Below, in pieces: positions 55,127 to 64,000 of a DNA stretch of 64,000 nt. The translations under genes were made by a program, and so were the position numbers. The stretch comes from Alviniconcha marisindica (taxonomy: Eukaryota > Mollusca > Gastropoda > Provannidae), in contig JABMCL010002254.1 of NCBI GenBank assembly GCA_018857735.1, positions 1,398,001 to 1,462,000 on the forward strand, written 5' to 3'. Each line of letters starts with the position of its first letter. Within the stretch, counting starts at the first letter, position 1. The notes beneath the pieces are model-generated. The model was not told the origin of the DNA. It was given only the letters and a program-made list of their open reading frames with translations, and ran no database searches.

Positions 55127-58100
55127 TGCCCCCCGACCTCCCGCTTCAAACTTTGTTGAAGGGAAAACCTTTTATTCAACTTTTTCAAAGTGAAAATTTT
55201 CCTGGTTTCGACACAAACACCAATGAGTTTTATGCCTGTAAATGACAACTACACAAGCTAGCCAGCAGAGCGCACAGCTGAAGACCTACCTGTTCACTGA
55301 AGGCAGCACTAGGCTCTGTGTGGGAAGGCACCGGGAGTCTTGGACCTGGTCTCTGAGCTCTGCTAGCCTGGCTCCTGTCAGTGAAACGCAGTTCATTAGA
55401 TCTTGGATCACAATGTGTTTTATATGCAGTTCGTTAGATTTTGGATCACAATGTGTTTAAACGCAGTTCATTAGATCTTGGATCACAAGTGTTTTAAATG
55501 CAGTTCATTAGATCTTGGATTACAATGTGTTTTATACGCAGTTCATTAGATCTTGGATCACAATGTGTTTTACAATTACAGCCCACGGTCACCATGGGAC
55601 AAAGCAAAATGTACACAGATTGTGATACAGAACTCGGTACACAGCACCACTTCATCCTTCACCTGGAATGCAGTGCTCATAGTAATACTAGTAGCTGGAC
55701 CTCAATAAGTGAAGATATACTTCTGTGGGGAGACACACATACATTCATCACGTCACCAATTCCACACACACACGCACACACGCCCACACACACACACACA
55801 CGCACGCACACACACACACACACACACAGCACACACACACACACGCACACACGCACACCCACACACACACACACCCACGCACACACACACACACACACCC
55901 ACACCCCCCCCCCCCCCACACACACACCACACTCCATACCTCATGTGTGAGTGAAATCCATGGCGATGCTCTTCCAGCAGTCTGAGGGCCTCCTGCGCCT
56001 TGCTGATCTGTTGCCTGTTCAGCTGACGCGCCGCGTAGCTCTCCCGCAGCAGCTGCTCGGGGTCCAGGCCGCCGTCCGCGCACGGCGCCGACAGGTCCCG
56101 GGGAGGGGCGAGGTGGCTGTGGGGCGGGGTCAGGCGGTGGGGGTCAAGGACGGGGGGGCCGCAGCTGCTGGAGCGGGGGGCCGGGTCAAAGCGGCGGTCC
56201 CTGGGGAAGGAGTGACCGCGGCGGGGGCTGGGGGCGGAGGGGGGCAGCACCACCCGGGGTATCCGCTGCGGGCCGGCGTTGGAATGCAGGTCCGGGGTGG
56301 AGTAGGCGGCGGTGACGGAGCCTCGCTCTGGGGACAGGGAGGAGTTGAGGCTGGAGTCCCGGGAGAGGCGCACGCTGGGGAGGGAGGAGGCCGGGGAGAC
56401 GGAGCGGTCGGGGGACGGGGAGACGCTGCTGGACCGCGACCGCTCGCGCAGTTTGTTCAGCTCCTCCGTGGACGCCGCCACGAGGGAACGACGCAGTCTG
56501 ACCAGGTGGTCCTTGTGCTGGCGGGGCGTCATGAAGCGAGGGGCGAACACGGGAGCCAGGTCCCCGGAATCGTGGGACGTTCCGCTGCTGAGGTCGGACA
56601 GGCCGGGGGAGACGTTCCTGTGGCGGTCAAACAACGCCTGCTCTCGTCTGCGCTCCTGCTTGAAGGCCTCGATCTCGGCACGCCGCTGCATGGCGATCAC
56701 ATCGCGAGTCCGGGCCATGCGGCGGCCTCTCGCGCCGTTCTGCACGCGCCGGGCCTCCTCCATGCACACCCGCAGATCCCGGCGGCTCTGCTCGAACTGC
56801 TGCCGGTACCAAGCGAGGTACTCCTCGTGGTGCCGGGACTGTTGCCGTCTTGGCGCTGTGTGGAGGGTGTCGTCCGCGGACCAGGCCTTCTCCAGCGAGG
56901 CCAGCAGCATGTCCGTCTGGCCCAGGCAGTAGTTCAGCTTGGCCTCCAGCAGTTCCACGGTCAGCGAGGACGGCAGGTACTGCAGGGACAGCAGCTCGAT
57001 GATCTCCACGCGTTCCCGGTGCAGGCGATCCAGCTCGGCGCGGATCTGGCGAGTTTGGCTGTTGCCCGAGGAGCCGAGAGAGCCCCTGCTGACGTCCAGC
57101 TGGCTCAGGTGCAGGCTGCCCTCGTCCTCAGCGTCCGTCTGCGTGAAGTCGTCGGAGCTGTCCACGGTGGCCTCCACCCCCGTGCTGATGTGCGAGGGGG
57201 GCAGGAGGTGGTCCAGCGGAGGGACGCCGTCTCCGCCCAACGACCTGGGAGTCTTCACCAGGACGTCCAGCGCCGAGTCCTCCATGTGACGCAGGAAGCT
57301 GTCCACCACGTCCTTCACCCCTCTGCCGTTCAGCAGCTGGTGGTCGAGAGGAGGAACGTTGTCGCCACCCAGAGACCTCGGCGTTCTGACCAAGATGTCC
57401 GGTGCCATGTCGTCGTCACCAAACGATTCGCGCGGTGTCGGTGGAGCCTCAATGTCGTCCGGGAAGTCCGAGACAATCCGGATGGTGACCCTGTCCTGGT
57501 TGTGCAGCCTCTGGCGAAGGTCTCTGGGGCTGTCCACCGTGACGGCCACGCCCCGCTGCCTTCCGGACGCCGTGCTGTAGGAAGGCAGGGAGCCGGTGGT
57601 GGAGCTGACGTGGCGGGTGTCCAGCGGCGGCTGCCCCACCTCCAGACCCTCGGTCCTGCTCAGCGGACTGCTGGCCCAGCGAGGACTCACTGCAGCGCTG
57701 CTCTCCGCGGTCTGCTTGCCCGTGCTCACCGCCGAGGACCGCGGGTGTTGTCGCGGCGTGAGATGGTTCAGCGACAGGGCTGGGACAGAGCGCGGCGAGT
57801 CAGTCGCGTACCGTGTCCAACCTGGAGGCTCCGGCCGCTGAGCCGTGGAGGCTGTAAGCAGCTGCAGTGACTGGCTGGTGGCTGAAGCCTCTGCCGACGT
57901 CGCCAGCACCTGGCCAGTCTCACCTGCCGAGCTGCCGCCTCTGGTCTGCGAGCCGCCGTACACGGCCTGGGGTCTCGGCATGCTTTCCGTGCCGCTGCCT
58001 CTGCTGTACGGCGTGTCCACGGCTCTGTCCAGGGACCGGGTCCGCCCGGTGGTGGGGGCCGGGCCGACGGGCAGGGAGGTGGACGTGGCCAACTGTCTCC

Positions 58101-61100
58101 CTGACCCGGCGGAAGGAGAAGAAGCAGGAAGCCCGGTGTCCCCTGTCAGGCCCCTCAGTGTGCCGTCCTCCGCACTGCTGGCGATGCCGTGTCTCTTCAA
58201 GGCGGCGTCAGAAACGGCGCCCTGCGCCCATCTAGGACTAGTCACAGACTCCTCCCTCAGTCCTGAAGCAGCACCGCTGTGGGGAACGGGCGAGCTGTGG
58301 GTGGCGGTGAAAGTGACGGGCGACCCCCTCACGGACCCCTTGCCGGCGATGACGGTGACGGGCGACCCGCTGCTGGAGGAGCCGGACCCGGCGCGCGTCA
58401 TGGTGGGCGAGGCGGAGCGGGCACGCTGCAGCTGACTCAGGAACGGGGACGAGCGGTGCCGAGACCTCTCCAGCAGCTGCATCATGCGGTTGTGCTCCTG
58501 CCGCAGCTTCTCAATCTCATTCATGATGTCGGCGGACTGCGGGGAGGCCGGCGCTCCAAAGTCCTCCCGCAAGCCGTCGCCTCGCCGTCTCCCCGTTTCT
58601 GCGGCGAACAAGGCGGGGCTGAGTCTGTCGCTGCCGTCAGAAGGGGCGGGGCTGGGGGTCAGGCCGTAGTCACCCGCTCTCGCGCGCCAAGCCGCTCTGT
58701 GGTGGGCTTCAGAAGAAAAGAGGTCATCGTCAGAGAAGGAGGAGTCGTGATGAACGTTGCCCCACTGGCCGGGCACGGTGAGTCGAGAGCGAGACAATCC
58801 CTCCACACTCTCGTCCAGGCGGTAGCTCAGCTCTCCTCCGTGACATCGGCGTCTTTCGCTGGGGCTGCTCTCCAACCCTGCATCGGCACCATCAGGGCCA
58901 GCGCCGACGTTGAGAGGTGATGCCATCAGGGCCAGCGCCGACTTGATAGGTGATGCCATCAGGGCCAGCGCCGACGTGAGAGGTGGTGCCATCAGGGCCA
59001 ATGCCGACGTGAGAGGTGGTGCCATCAGGGCCAATGCCGACGTGAGAGGTGATACCATCAGGGCCAGCGCCGACTTGAGAGGTGATGCCATCAGGGCCAA
59101 TGCCGACGTGAGAGGTGATGCCATCAGGGCCAGCGCCGACGTGAGACGTGTCCTCACGGCGCGGTGACCTGGGAGGGACGACGACGGTGGGCCCACTCTC
59201 CAAATGCATCACGCGGTCTGATCGCAGGACTTCCGCTGACTCCTTCACGGTCTCGCTGCGTCTGAAGCTCAGCTCGCCTCCCGCTTCCGGCTCTTCCTCT
59301 TCTGACTGTCGACGTGCTCTTCTCTCTGCACCACGTCCTGCTGTAGCCCGGAGGGCACGGACAGAATCTGTAAGGCCTTCACCTTCACCCGACCTGGAAC
59401 CTTGACTTACATCAGACCCCCGCTGACCTGCTGACCTGGGAGAGTAGGCGGCGTCATCCTGACCTCTCAACAGCTGACTGACGGCTGTGACCTTAGCAAG
59501 CAGGCGGTCGGTGTCCTCGCCGCCTCTCAGAGCCGAAGGTTGTGTGGGCAGAGCCTGGACAGCAGAGGACTCCTCACGTCCTGGCAGGCGGGGTGCTGTT
59601 GCACGGTCTCGTGACGAGGAATCAAGCGCAGAAACTGGTTCTGTAGACTCGTACTGCGAACTGCGGTCAGCTCCTGGTGGCACAGCACGACTGCACGGGT
59701 CGGGAGAAGGCGCAAAGTCCGGCTGGTCAAGCCTGCTGGAGGCGGAAGCGCCTGACCAACGGGCGGAGTCTCGTTCCGCAGCAGCTGATGCCGTGAGAGC
59801 TGATGCAGCAGAGCCTCCAGAAGGGTCTGCTCTTCCCTTCCGTCCTTTGGACCTCCGGCTGCTGCACCAGGAGTCTTCTCCACGAGACGACAAGGCCGAC
59901 ATGAGGCCGTCTTCAGGGAGTTCCGGTTCTGCGCTTCTGACGGAAGCAGGTCCGGGCGCATCAGACTCCTGTGCTTCAGTGAACGACGGAACAGGTTTCT
60001 CACCAAGTGCAGTGTGCTCTTCAGACTGCCCGGGGCGTGGAGAACGTGGATTTTCACCGCCAGGAAGCGTCTCAGTGTTGGTTAACACTGGTTTCCGTTT
60101 TTCAGGCAGCCTCGGAGAACCTTCCGGCACCTTCCTGCTGGCCGGTGTCTGCTGACCGAGGGCCGCCTGTTTTGACTCCCCACCGGACACCGGTCGTCTC
60201 ACTTTCACCGCAAACCGCTGGACGTTGTCCACAAAGACCCCGGGTCCCGACACGGCCCAGCGGGAGACGGTGGAGTCCGGCGGCCCGCGCGGGGACTGCC
60301 AGTGGGACGGGGCAGCGTCAGCTGAACGGCCCGTGCCGGTCCTCGCCGTACGGTCCTGCTCGTCCTGCAGTCCTGCCGGCTCGCCTCGCCCTTCTGACGG
60401 ACTGAGCGGCTCGTCCGGCGACAGGCCCCGCCGGCTCGGTGGCGTCTGGGGCGTGTCGTCGGACAGCCTCTGGACTCTCTGACCGCTGCAAGCACACGAC
60501 AAACCGTTCTCAACAGTCCGTGTTTTGTGCATCCCTTTGCATGTTTAATTGTGGCTGTGCTTTTCATTCTTTCATCCGCTCATTAGCAAGCAACGGGGTT
60601 GGTTGTTACACAAGTTGCATTTTGATACCACTCCCTTCCAATCATCCCAATGTGTCGCTGTAAGTGTCAGCAGTAAACAATTCTGCTCAAACGTAGAATC
60701 ATTTTCATAACAACAAACCATGCCAACCAGCCAAATGGTTTGTTAAAAACATTCATAGTAAGCAGTTGACAACTAAAGTGAGAAACAACACACCTAACCA
60801 CTGAGAAAACTACCATTCATCTTCCCTCCAAGCAGACAGACAGTCACTAGATAGACAGGTAACACCCACTGTAAAACCTCTACCATCCAAGTAGACAGAC
60901 AGTCACTTGATAGAGATCAGGTAACACCCACTGTAAAACCTCTACCATCCAAGCAGACAGACAGTCACTTGATAGAGATCAGGTAACACCCCCTGTAAAA
61001 CCTCTACCATCCAAGCAGACAGACAGTCGCTTCATACAGATCAGGTAACACCCCCTGTAAAACCAAGCGGATTTCACCACAAGAAAAAAAATAATTCATA

Positions 61101-64000
61101 ACTAAAACAATAACTAAAATAACATTACCCTCCCACATTCCCAAAACACGGCACGCTTTCTATTTTCACTTGCACAGAAACAGTCGCGCTGTGTGTATTC
61201 AATCTCTTACCCGTCATTCAGCTCGCCAGCCACGTCGTCCTCACCGGAGCCGCTGTCCACAGACTCACGCAGACTGCCTCGGTCCTGAGACGACTCACTG
61301 CCGCTTCCCGCCCTCACGCTGGTTACCTCCCCTGCCTCGCGCACTGCGATGTAGCGCGGGTGGACGTCAACCGACATCTGCGTGCACACCGACACCTGTC
61401 TGCGCTGAGGGGCTGCTGCTGCAGTGTCCACGTCATCATCATCGACCTCATCAGCGGCGGCTGAGGAATCACCAGATGCTCTCAGATGCACAGCAGATGC
61501 ATCGGCAAGTGTGTAGTTGTCTGTCAGGAATTGTTGTGTTGGAAGTCTGAAGGCAGCATCACGTGCCTCAGGCCTTGGACTCCCAGCTCCTTCTCCTCCG
61601 GGAGTCCTCAGTGCGGCCAGAGTCTGTGGATAGGCTTCGGTCTGTCTGCTGGCACTGGTCACGTGCTTGGTCTCCAAACCAGAGTGGGACTCCTGTGAGC
61701 CGGCGTACGGGAATGCATCTGTCTGGCAAACACTTTCAGCCATCTCGCCTCTTCCACGACCTCTTCCGGAGTCTTCTCTGGCATCCTGGGTTGCATCAGG
61801 AGAGGCGATGTCTGTGTGGCGTATTGCTGTGGTCGTCTGAGGTGTTTTCTGGGGCCGCTGTCCGTTCGCCGTCCTGCCAACGGCACTGCCGTCTCGCAAG
61901 GCTGGTTCCTCGTCAGTCTGACACAACGAGTCAGCCAAGAACTTGTTCTGCGCGTTAGTGGCAGGAGCCCTCAGCTCTTTATCACTCAACCCGTTGTCCT
62001 CCGTCTGACATGACATGTCCACGACCTGTTCGTTCGCCGCCCCGTTCAAAGTCTCCCTTCCCAGGAGTGAGTTCATCAGTCTGCCTCCAACACCATTTGT
62101 TTCAGCCGTCTTCTGTTCTCCTTCTTCTGCGGTTACAGCTTTTCTTGCTTTTGGATGTGACCGAGCACTCAGTGTATCCAGATCAGTCTGACTGCGTGAT
62201 TCAGAAAGGTCAGTGTCTGCACCATTGCTCCTACTTCTGGTCCGTCTCCTGGCTGGCAGATCTGCTTCCGTCTGGCTGGTCCTGTCCGACGTCAGCACAC
62301 CCTCTGCACTGCTTGCTGGCACATCATCTTCCGTCTGGCTCGTCCTGTCCGATGTCAGCACACTTTCCACACTGCTGCTTGCACTTCTCGTGTCTTTGAG
62401 AAGCGCCTTCTTTTCTGGAAACAGTTCTGTCTGACACGTGATTTCTGACAGCTCTAAACGTTCTAAGCGACTTCTGGGAGTGTCCCTGGCCTCCTGCACA
62501 GCGGACTCTCCACGGATTTGCTCCGTTTGACTTGTGGTGTCCGACATTTGAAGGCTTTCCACGCTACTGCTGGCGTCTCTCATCTTCTTCACCTCCGGAG
62601 CGCGGTCGGTCTGGCTGGTGGTTTCCGAGGTCTGGAGGCTTTCCACGCTGCTGCTGGCGTCCTTCATGCCCTGCAAGCGCTGTCCGGCACCGTACTCAGC
62701 GTCCGTCTGGCTGGTGCTGTCACTCATGTCCAGTTTATCGTAGCTACTGCTGGCATCCTTCGTTTCCTTCTGGATCAAAGCGCCTCCCGGAAGTGCATCT
62801 GTCTGGTTCACCGAATCCTGAGGCTTCACACTCTCCACGCTGCTGCTGGCATCTCTGGTCAGTCTGCGGACTGGAGCCTCTGCCAGCGACTGGTCAGTCT
62901 GAGACGTGGTGTCGGCCAGGTCCATTCCCTCCACGCTGCTGCTGGCGTCCTTCATGCTGGGCCGCGGGCTGCCTTCAACACCGCCCGCCACCTGCCAGTC
63001 CATCAAAGCGACGTCCGTTTGCGCCTCAGCGGACGACAGGTCTCCCAGAGAGGAGGTGGTCTGGGTCAGCGCGTCCTTCACTTTGATCACGATGGTGTGC
63101 GGCTCCAGGGGCACGCCGAAAGAAGGATACCCGCTGACAAAGGCTTGCGGAGGGTACTGCTCACTGGGCAGCGTTGGCGTTTGCGTGCCCGTGTCCAGTC
63201 TCTGTCCAAGGTCTTTCCCGGGTGGCCCTGCTGCCGACCAGCTTCCGGCCCCGGCCACGGGCTCCGTCTGCGTGGCTGCCGACTCGCGCACGGTGCGGGG
63301 TGAGAGGAAGGCGGCCCTGGGACTGGACACGCTGACCCGGGACCCGGCCGAAGACCTGGGCGAGGCGGTGAGAGGGAAGGTCTGCTGGAGGTTGTGGAGG
63401 ATGTGGGTGGTCTCCAGCATCAGGTGGGACAGCTCCATCCAGCGCTCGCTGCTGGGCGACAGGGGAAGTCTCCGTGTCCGCTCGCCGGACTCCCAACCTC
63501 CACCTGGAGACGGGGACACCAGAGTCAACGTCTCCAGACTCCCCGTGCTCTGAGACCGTCTCAGAGGGCCGGGGCCGCGTGCTGGGTGGGGCTCGGTGCC
63601 GGTGGCAGCGTGCAGAGCGCCGAGAAAGCCGCCAGCCTGAGAGGGACCGGCGTCCGTCTGCGCCCCGCTGTCCGCCCGCTGGGGCCTGGCGCCCGGAGAC
63701 CGGAACTTGAAGTACGGCTGGCCAGACTCCACTTCCGCGATGGCTGCGGCTCTCTGCTGCGCCGCTCCACCCTCCCCGATCTGATACAGCCTGCCGGCCT
63801 CATCGGCACGCTGCCTCGCGTGGTTCTCAACGCACGCCGTGGATCCGCTAGTGTACAGCTGCGTCGGGGAAGACATGTAGAGGTGCTGCTCGGAGCTGGG
63901 CTCCACCAGGCTGGCGCGGTGGACGAAGGCTGGGTTGGTGATGGTGCTCGCATCCACAGACACGCCTGTCCTTGCCGAGTTGGGTTCTGAGGCGGTCCCG
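53307..64000 (-). CDS. large coiled-coil/Ser-rich protein with QT-motif repeats; 5' end outside window
   Basis: Six exons on the - strand (64000-61211, 60485-59158, 58877-55940, 55374-55290, 54311-about 54236, about 53695-53307) join in phase to give about 2,500 residues ending at a TGA. The first part has 18 QT motifs, many as TSQT(D/E), in a 32-residue repeat. The middle is disordered and rich in Ser, Pro, Arg and Gly. Later come coiled coils (NEIEKLRQEHNRMMQLLERS; ELDRLHRERVEIIELLSLQY; RRAEIEAFKQERRREQALFD) and LPSSLTVELLEAKLNY. No catalytic domain is visible. My best but weak guess is a cytoskeletal or centrosomal scaffold related to STARD9/KIF16A; no motor or START domain lies in the window. 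It converges on the synaptotagmin-like gene. Confidence 0.8.
53808..53834. repeat. poly(G) run
   Basis: About 22 G in the last intron of the - strand gene. Confidence 0.85.
53945..54235 (-). repeat. 42-bp array of duplicated exon tail plus donor
   Basis: On the - strand seven units of ggtgtgatgtccatgtcact, acgggaaaggtctgttgact, at follow the exon ending cttgactctg. Every unit repeats gttgactatg/gtgtgatg, a copy of the exon end with its GT. In the exon frame the array stays open and would encode VMSMSLRERSVDYG seven times, so it is either intronic decoy donors or a coding repeat. Confidence 0.88.
54236..54311 (-). CDS. short exon of the large - strand gene
   Basis: The acceptor gttttcag is followed by AIQREIDNLQQQRLQSPGGS and TGLDS. 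The first half is a coiled-coil heptad stretch. It starts in phase 0, matching the exon at 55290. The donor is ctctg/gtgtga, with identical alternatives in each following 42-bp unit. Confidence 0.7.
54340..54462. repeat. 21-bp repeat, about 6 copies, beside the splice acceptor
   Basis: cacctttcacaattactcca g, near-perfect, 25-30 bp from the acceptor of the 54311 exon. Read on the - strand it is ctggagtaattgtgaaaggt. Confidence 0.93.
54463..55085. other. intron, no exon seen
   Basis: A degenerate cataagtctgtaactcc repeat occurs at 54770-54860. Otherwise single copy. Confidence 0.5.
55088..55127. repeat. poly(C) run of about 38
   Basis: A C homopolymer with one A near its left end. On the gene's sense strand it is a G run. 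Confidence 0.9.
55290..55374 (-). CDS. 85-bp exon of the large - strand gene
   Basis: The acceptor is tttcactgacag and the donor gaacag/gtaggt, a strong consensus. One base completes the codon from 55940 and the exon ends in phase 0. It encodes RSQASRAQRPGPRLPVPSHT and EPSAAFSEQ. It fits the frame on both sides. Confidence 0.75.
55380..55572 (-). repeat. ~39-bp repeat, about 5 copies, beside a splice acceptor
   Basis: agttcattagatcttggatc followed by acaatgtgttttatacgc on the + strand. It begins within 10-15 bp of the acceptor at 55375. Confidence 0.9.
55765..55925. repeat. (CA)n microsatellite and short C run
   Basis: CA with CG and CC interruptions, next to the donor at 55939. Confidence 0.96.
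55940..58877 (-). CDS. 2.9-kb exon of the large - strand gene: coiled coils and disordered region
   Basis: The - strand acceptor is gccgatgcag and the donor cacatgag/gtatgg. The start takes two bases to finish a codon and the end leaves two. About 979 residues. Near the start is an acidic-Ser stretch (SSFSDDDLFSSEAHH) and the first coiled coil, ADIMNEIEKLRQEHNRMMQL. The middle has a duplicated SALDVLVKTPRSLGGDGVPP and PDILVRTPRSLGGDNVPP motif. The last third has the coiled-coil block with LPSSLTVELLEAKLNYCLGQ, a basic helix, MTPRQHKDHLVRLRRSLVAA, and a C-terminal helix, AARQLNRQQISKAQEALRLL. Open frames on the + strand across it are shadows. Confidence 0.88.
58878..59157 (-). repeat. 280-bp intron made almost wholly of a 33-bp repeat
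   Basis: Eight copies of gatggcatcacctctcacgt followed by cggcgctggccct (- strand). Read through, the frame breaks at about 58911 because one copy has an extra C. A splice from gcc/gtgagg (59158) to gatgcag (58878) restores the frame exactly, so an intron is the simpler reading. In-frame 11-residue repeats with a real frameshift are the alternative. Confidence 0.65.
59158..60485 (-). CDS. 1.3-kb exon of the large - strand gene
   Basis: The acceptor is gtgtgcttgcag and the donor gcgcc/gtgagg. It takes one base and leaves one. About 442 residues, rich in Ser, Arg, Pro and Glu, low complexity and probably disordered. Features are SDDTPQTPPSRRGLSPDEPL, with several Ser/Thr-Pro sites, and an Arg/Glu block, GAERRARRQSEEEEPEAGGE. 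No known domain is recognised. Phase agreement with both neighbours supports it. Confidence 0.82.
60820..61065. repeat. ~64-bp repeat, four copies, in an intron
   Basis: ccaagcagacagacagtcac, ttgatagagatcaggtaaca, cccactgtaaaacctctacc at. It starts about 145 bp downstream of the exon donor at 61210 on the - strand. Confidence 0.92.
61211..64000 (-). CDS. 2.8-kb exon with QT-motif (possible LC8-binding) repeats, runs off the window
   Basis: Open from the right edge to the donor aatgacgg/gtaaga, leaving two bases. About 930 residues. An early segment has YFKFRSPG and a helix, RWMELSHLMLETTHILHNLQ. Then come 18 QT motifs. Between 62960 and 62180 they sit in degenerate 32-residue repeats of the form DASSSVESLQMSDTTSQTE. 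Later copies read CQTE or CQTD. The end has an acidic run (EVDDDDVD). Q-T-D/E after S or T fits the LC8 dynein-light-chain recognition pattern, with T at +1 and an acid at +2; binding itself is inference. Confidence 0.88.

Noticed and set aside
55951..57870. 639-codon frame on the + strand
   Set aside because: Shadow of the GC-rich - strand exon 55940-58877; the antisense exon has coiled coils, correct splice sites and phase.

Overview
The window is nuclear DNA from an animal, most likely a gastropod or other mollusc. This is inferred from three things: GC-rich exons with GT-AG introns, a synaptotagmin-14/16 gene, and degenerate LINE and tRNA-derived SINE pieces of the kind common in molluscs (a tail reading ggacgttaagcatcac, and an ATAGCGCTATA tail ending in ATT or ATC repeats). 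No bacterial operon, CRISPR array or phage gene is present. Well over half of the window is tandem repeat: CA, GA and CT microsatellites, homopolymer runs, and about forty minisatellites with units of 14-65 bp.

Two protein-coding genes can be supported, and they converge tail to tail. On the + strand, eight exons (7739-38898) encode the cytosolic part of a synaptotagmin 14/16-family protein: an acidic juxtamembrane segment, a low-complexity linker, C2A, C2B with a WHxL motif, and the stop codon. The transmembrane exon must lie upstream of the window. A further 1.1-kb open reading frame (about 24444-25527) may be an extra linker exon. It ends in the right phase for the next exon, but its start phase does not match the preceding one. 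On the - strand, 64000 to 53307 carries the 3' part of a very large gene, about 2,500 residues in six exons. It has no catalytic domain that I can see, several coiled-coil segments, and a 32-residue repeat built around SQTD/SQTE. Its family is uncertain; a STARD9/KIF16A-like cytoskeletal protein is one possibility.

Layout: 1-7.7 kb holds a dead LINE end, microsatellites and minisatellites. 7.7-39 kb is the synaptotagmin gene with repeat-filled introns. 39-48.7 kb is a 3' flank with at least nine minisatellites and a SINE. 48.7-53.3 kb is AT-rich, probably the long 3' UTR of the - strand gene, and contains a tRNA-like SINE. 53.3-64 kb is the - strand coding region.

The most unusual pattern is where the minisatellites sit. 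In both genes they abut exon ends, and the repeat unit often contains a copy of the splice junction itself: exon heads with their acceptor AG, branch-point-like CTGAC plus AG, or exon tails with their GT donor. This looks like repeated tandem duplication seeded at splice sites, leaving long ladders of decoy splice sites next to the true ones. The second standout is the - strand protein with 18 QT motifs, six of whose spacings are 28-32 residues, which resembles a multivalent LC8 (dynein light chain) binding scaffold.
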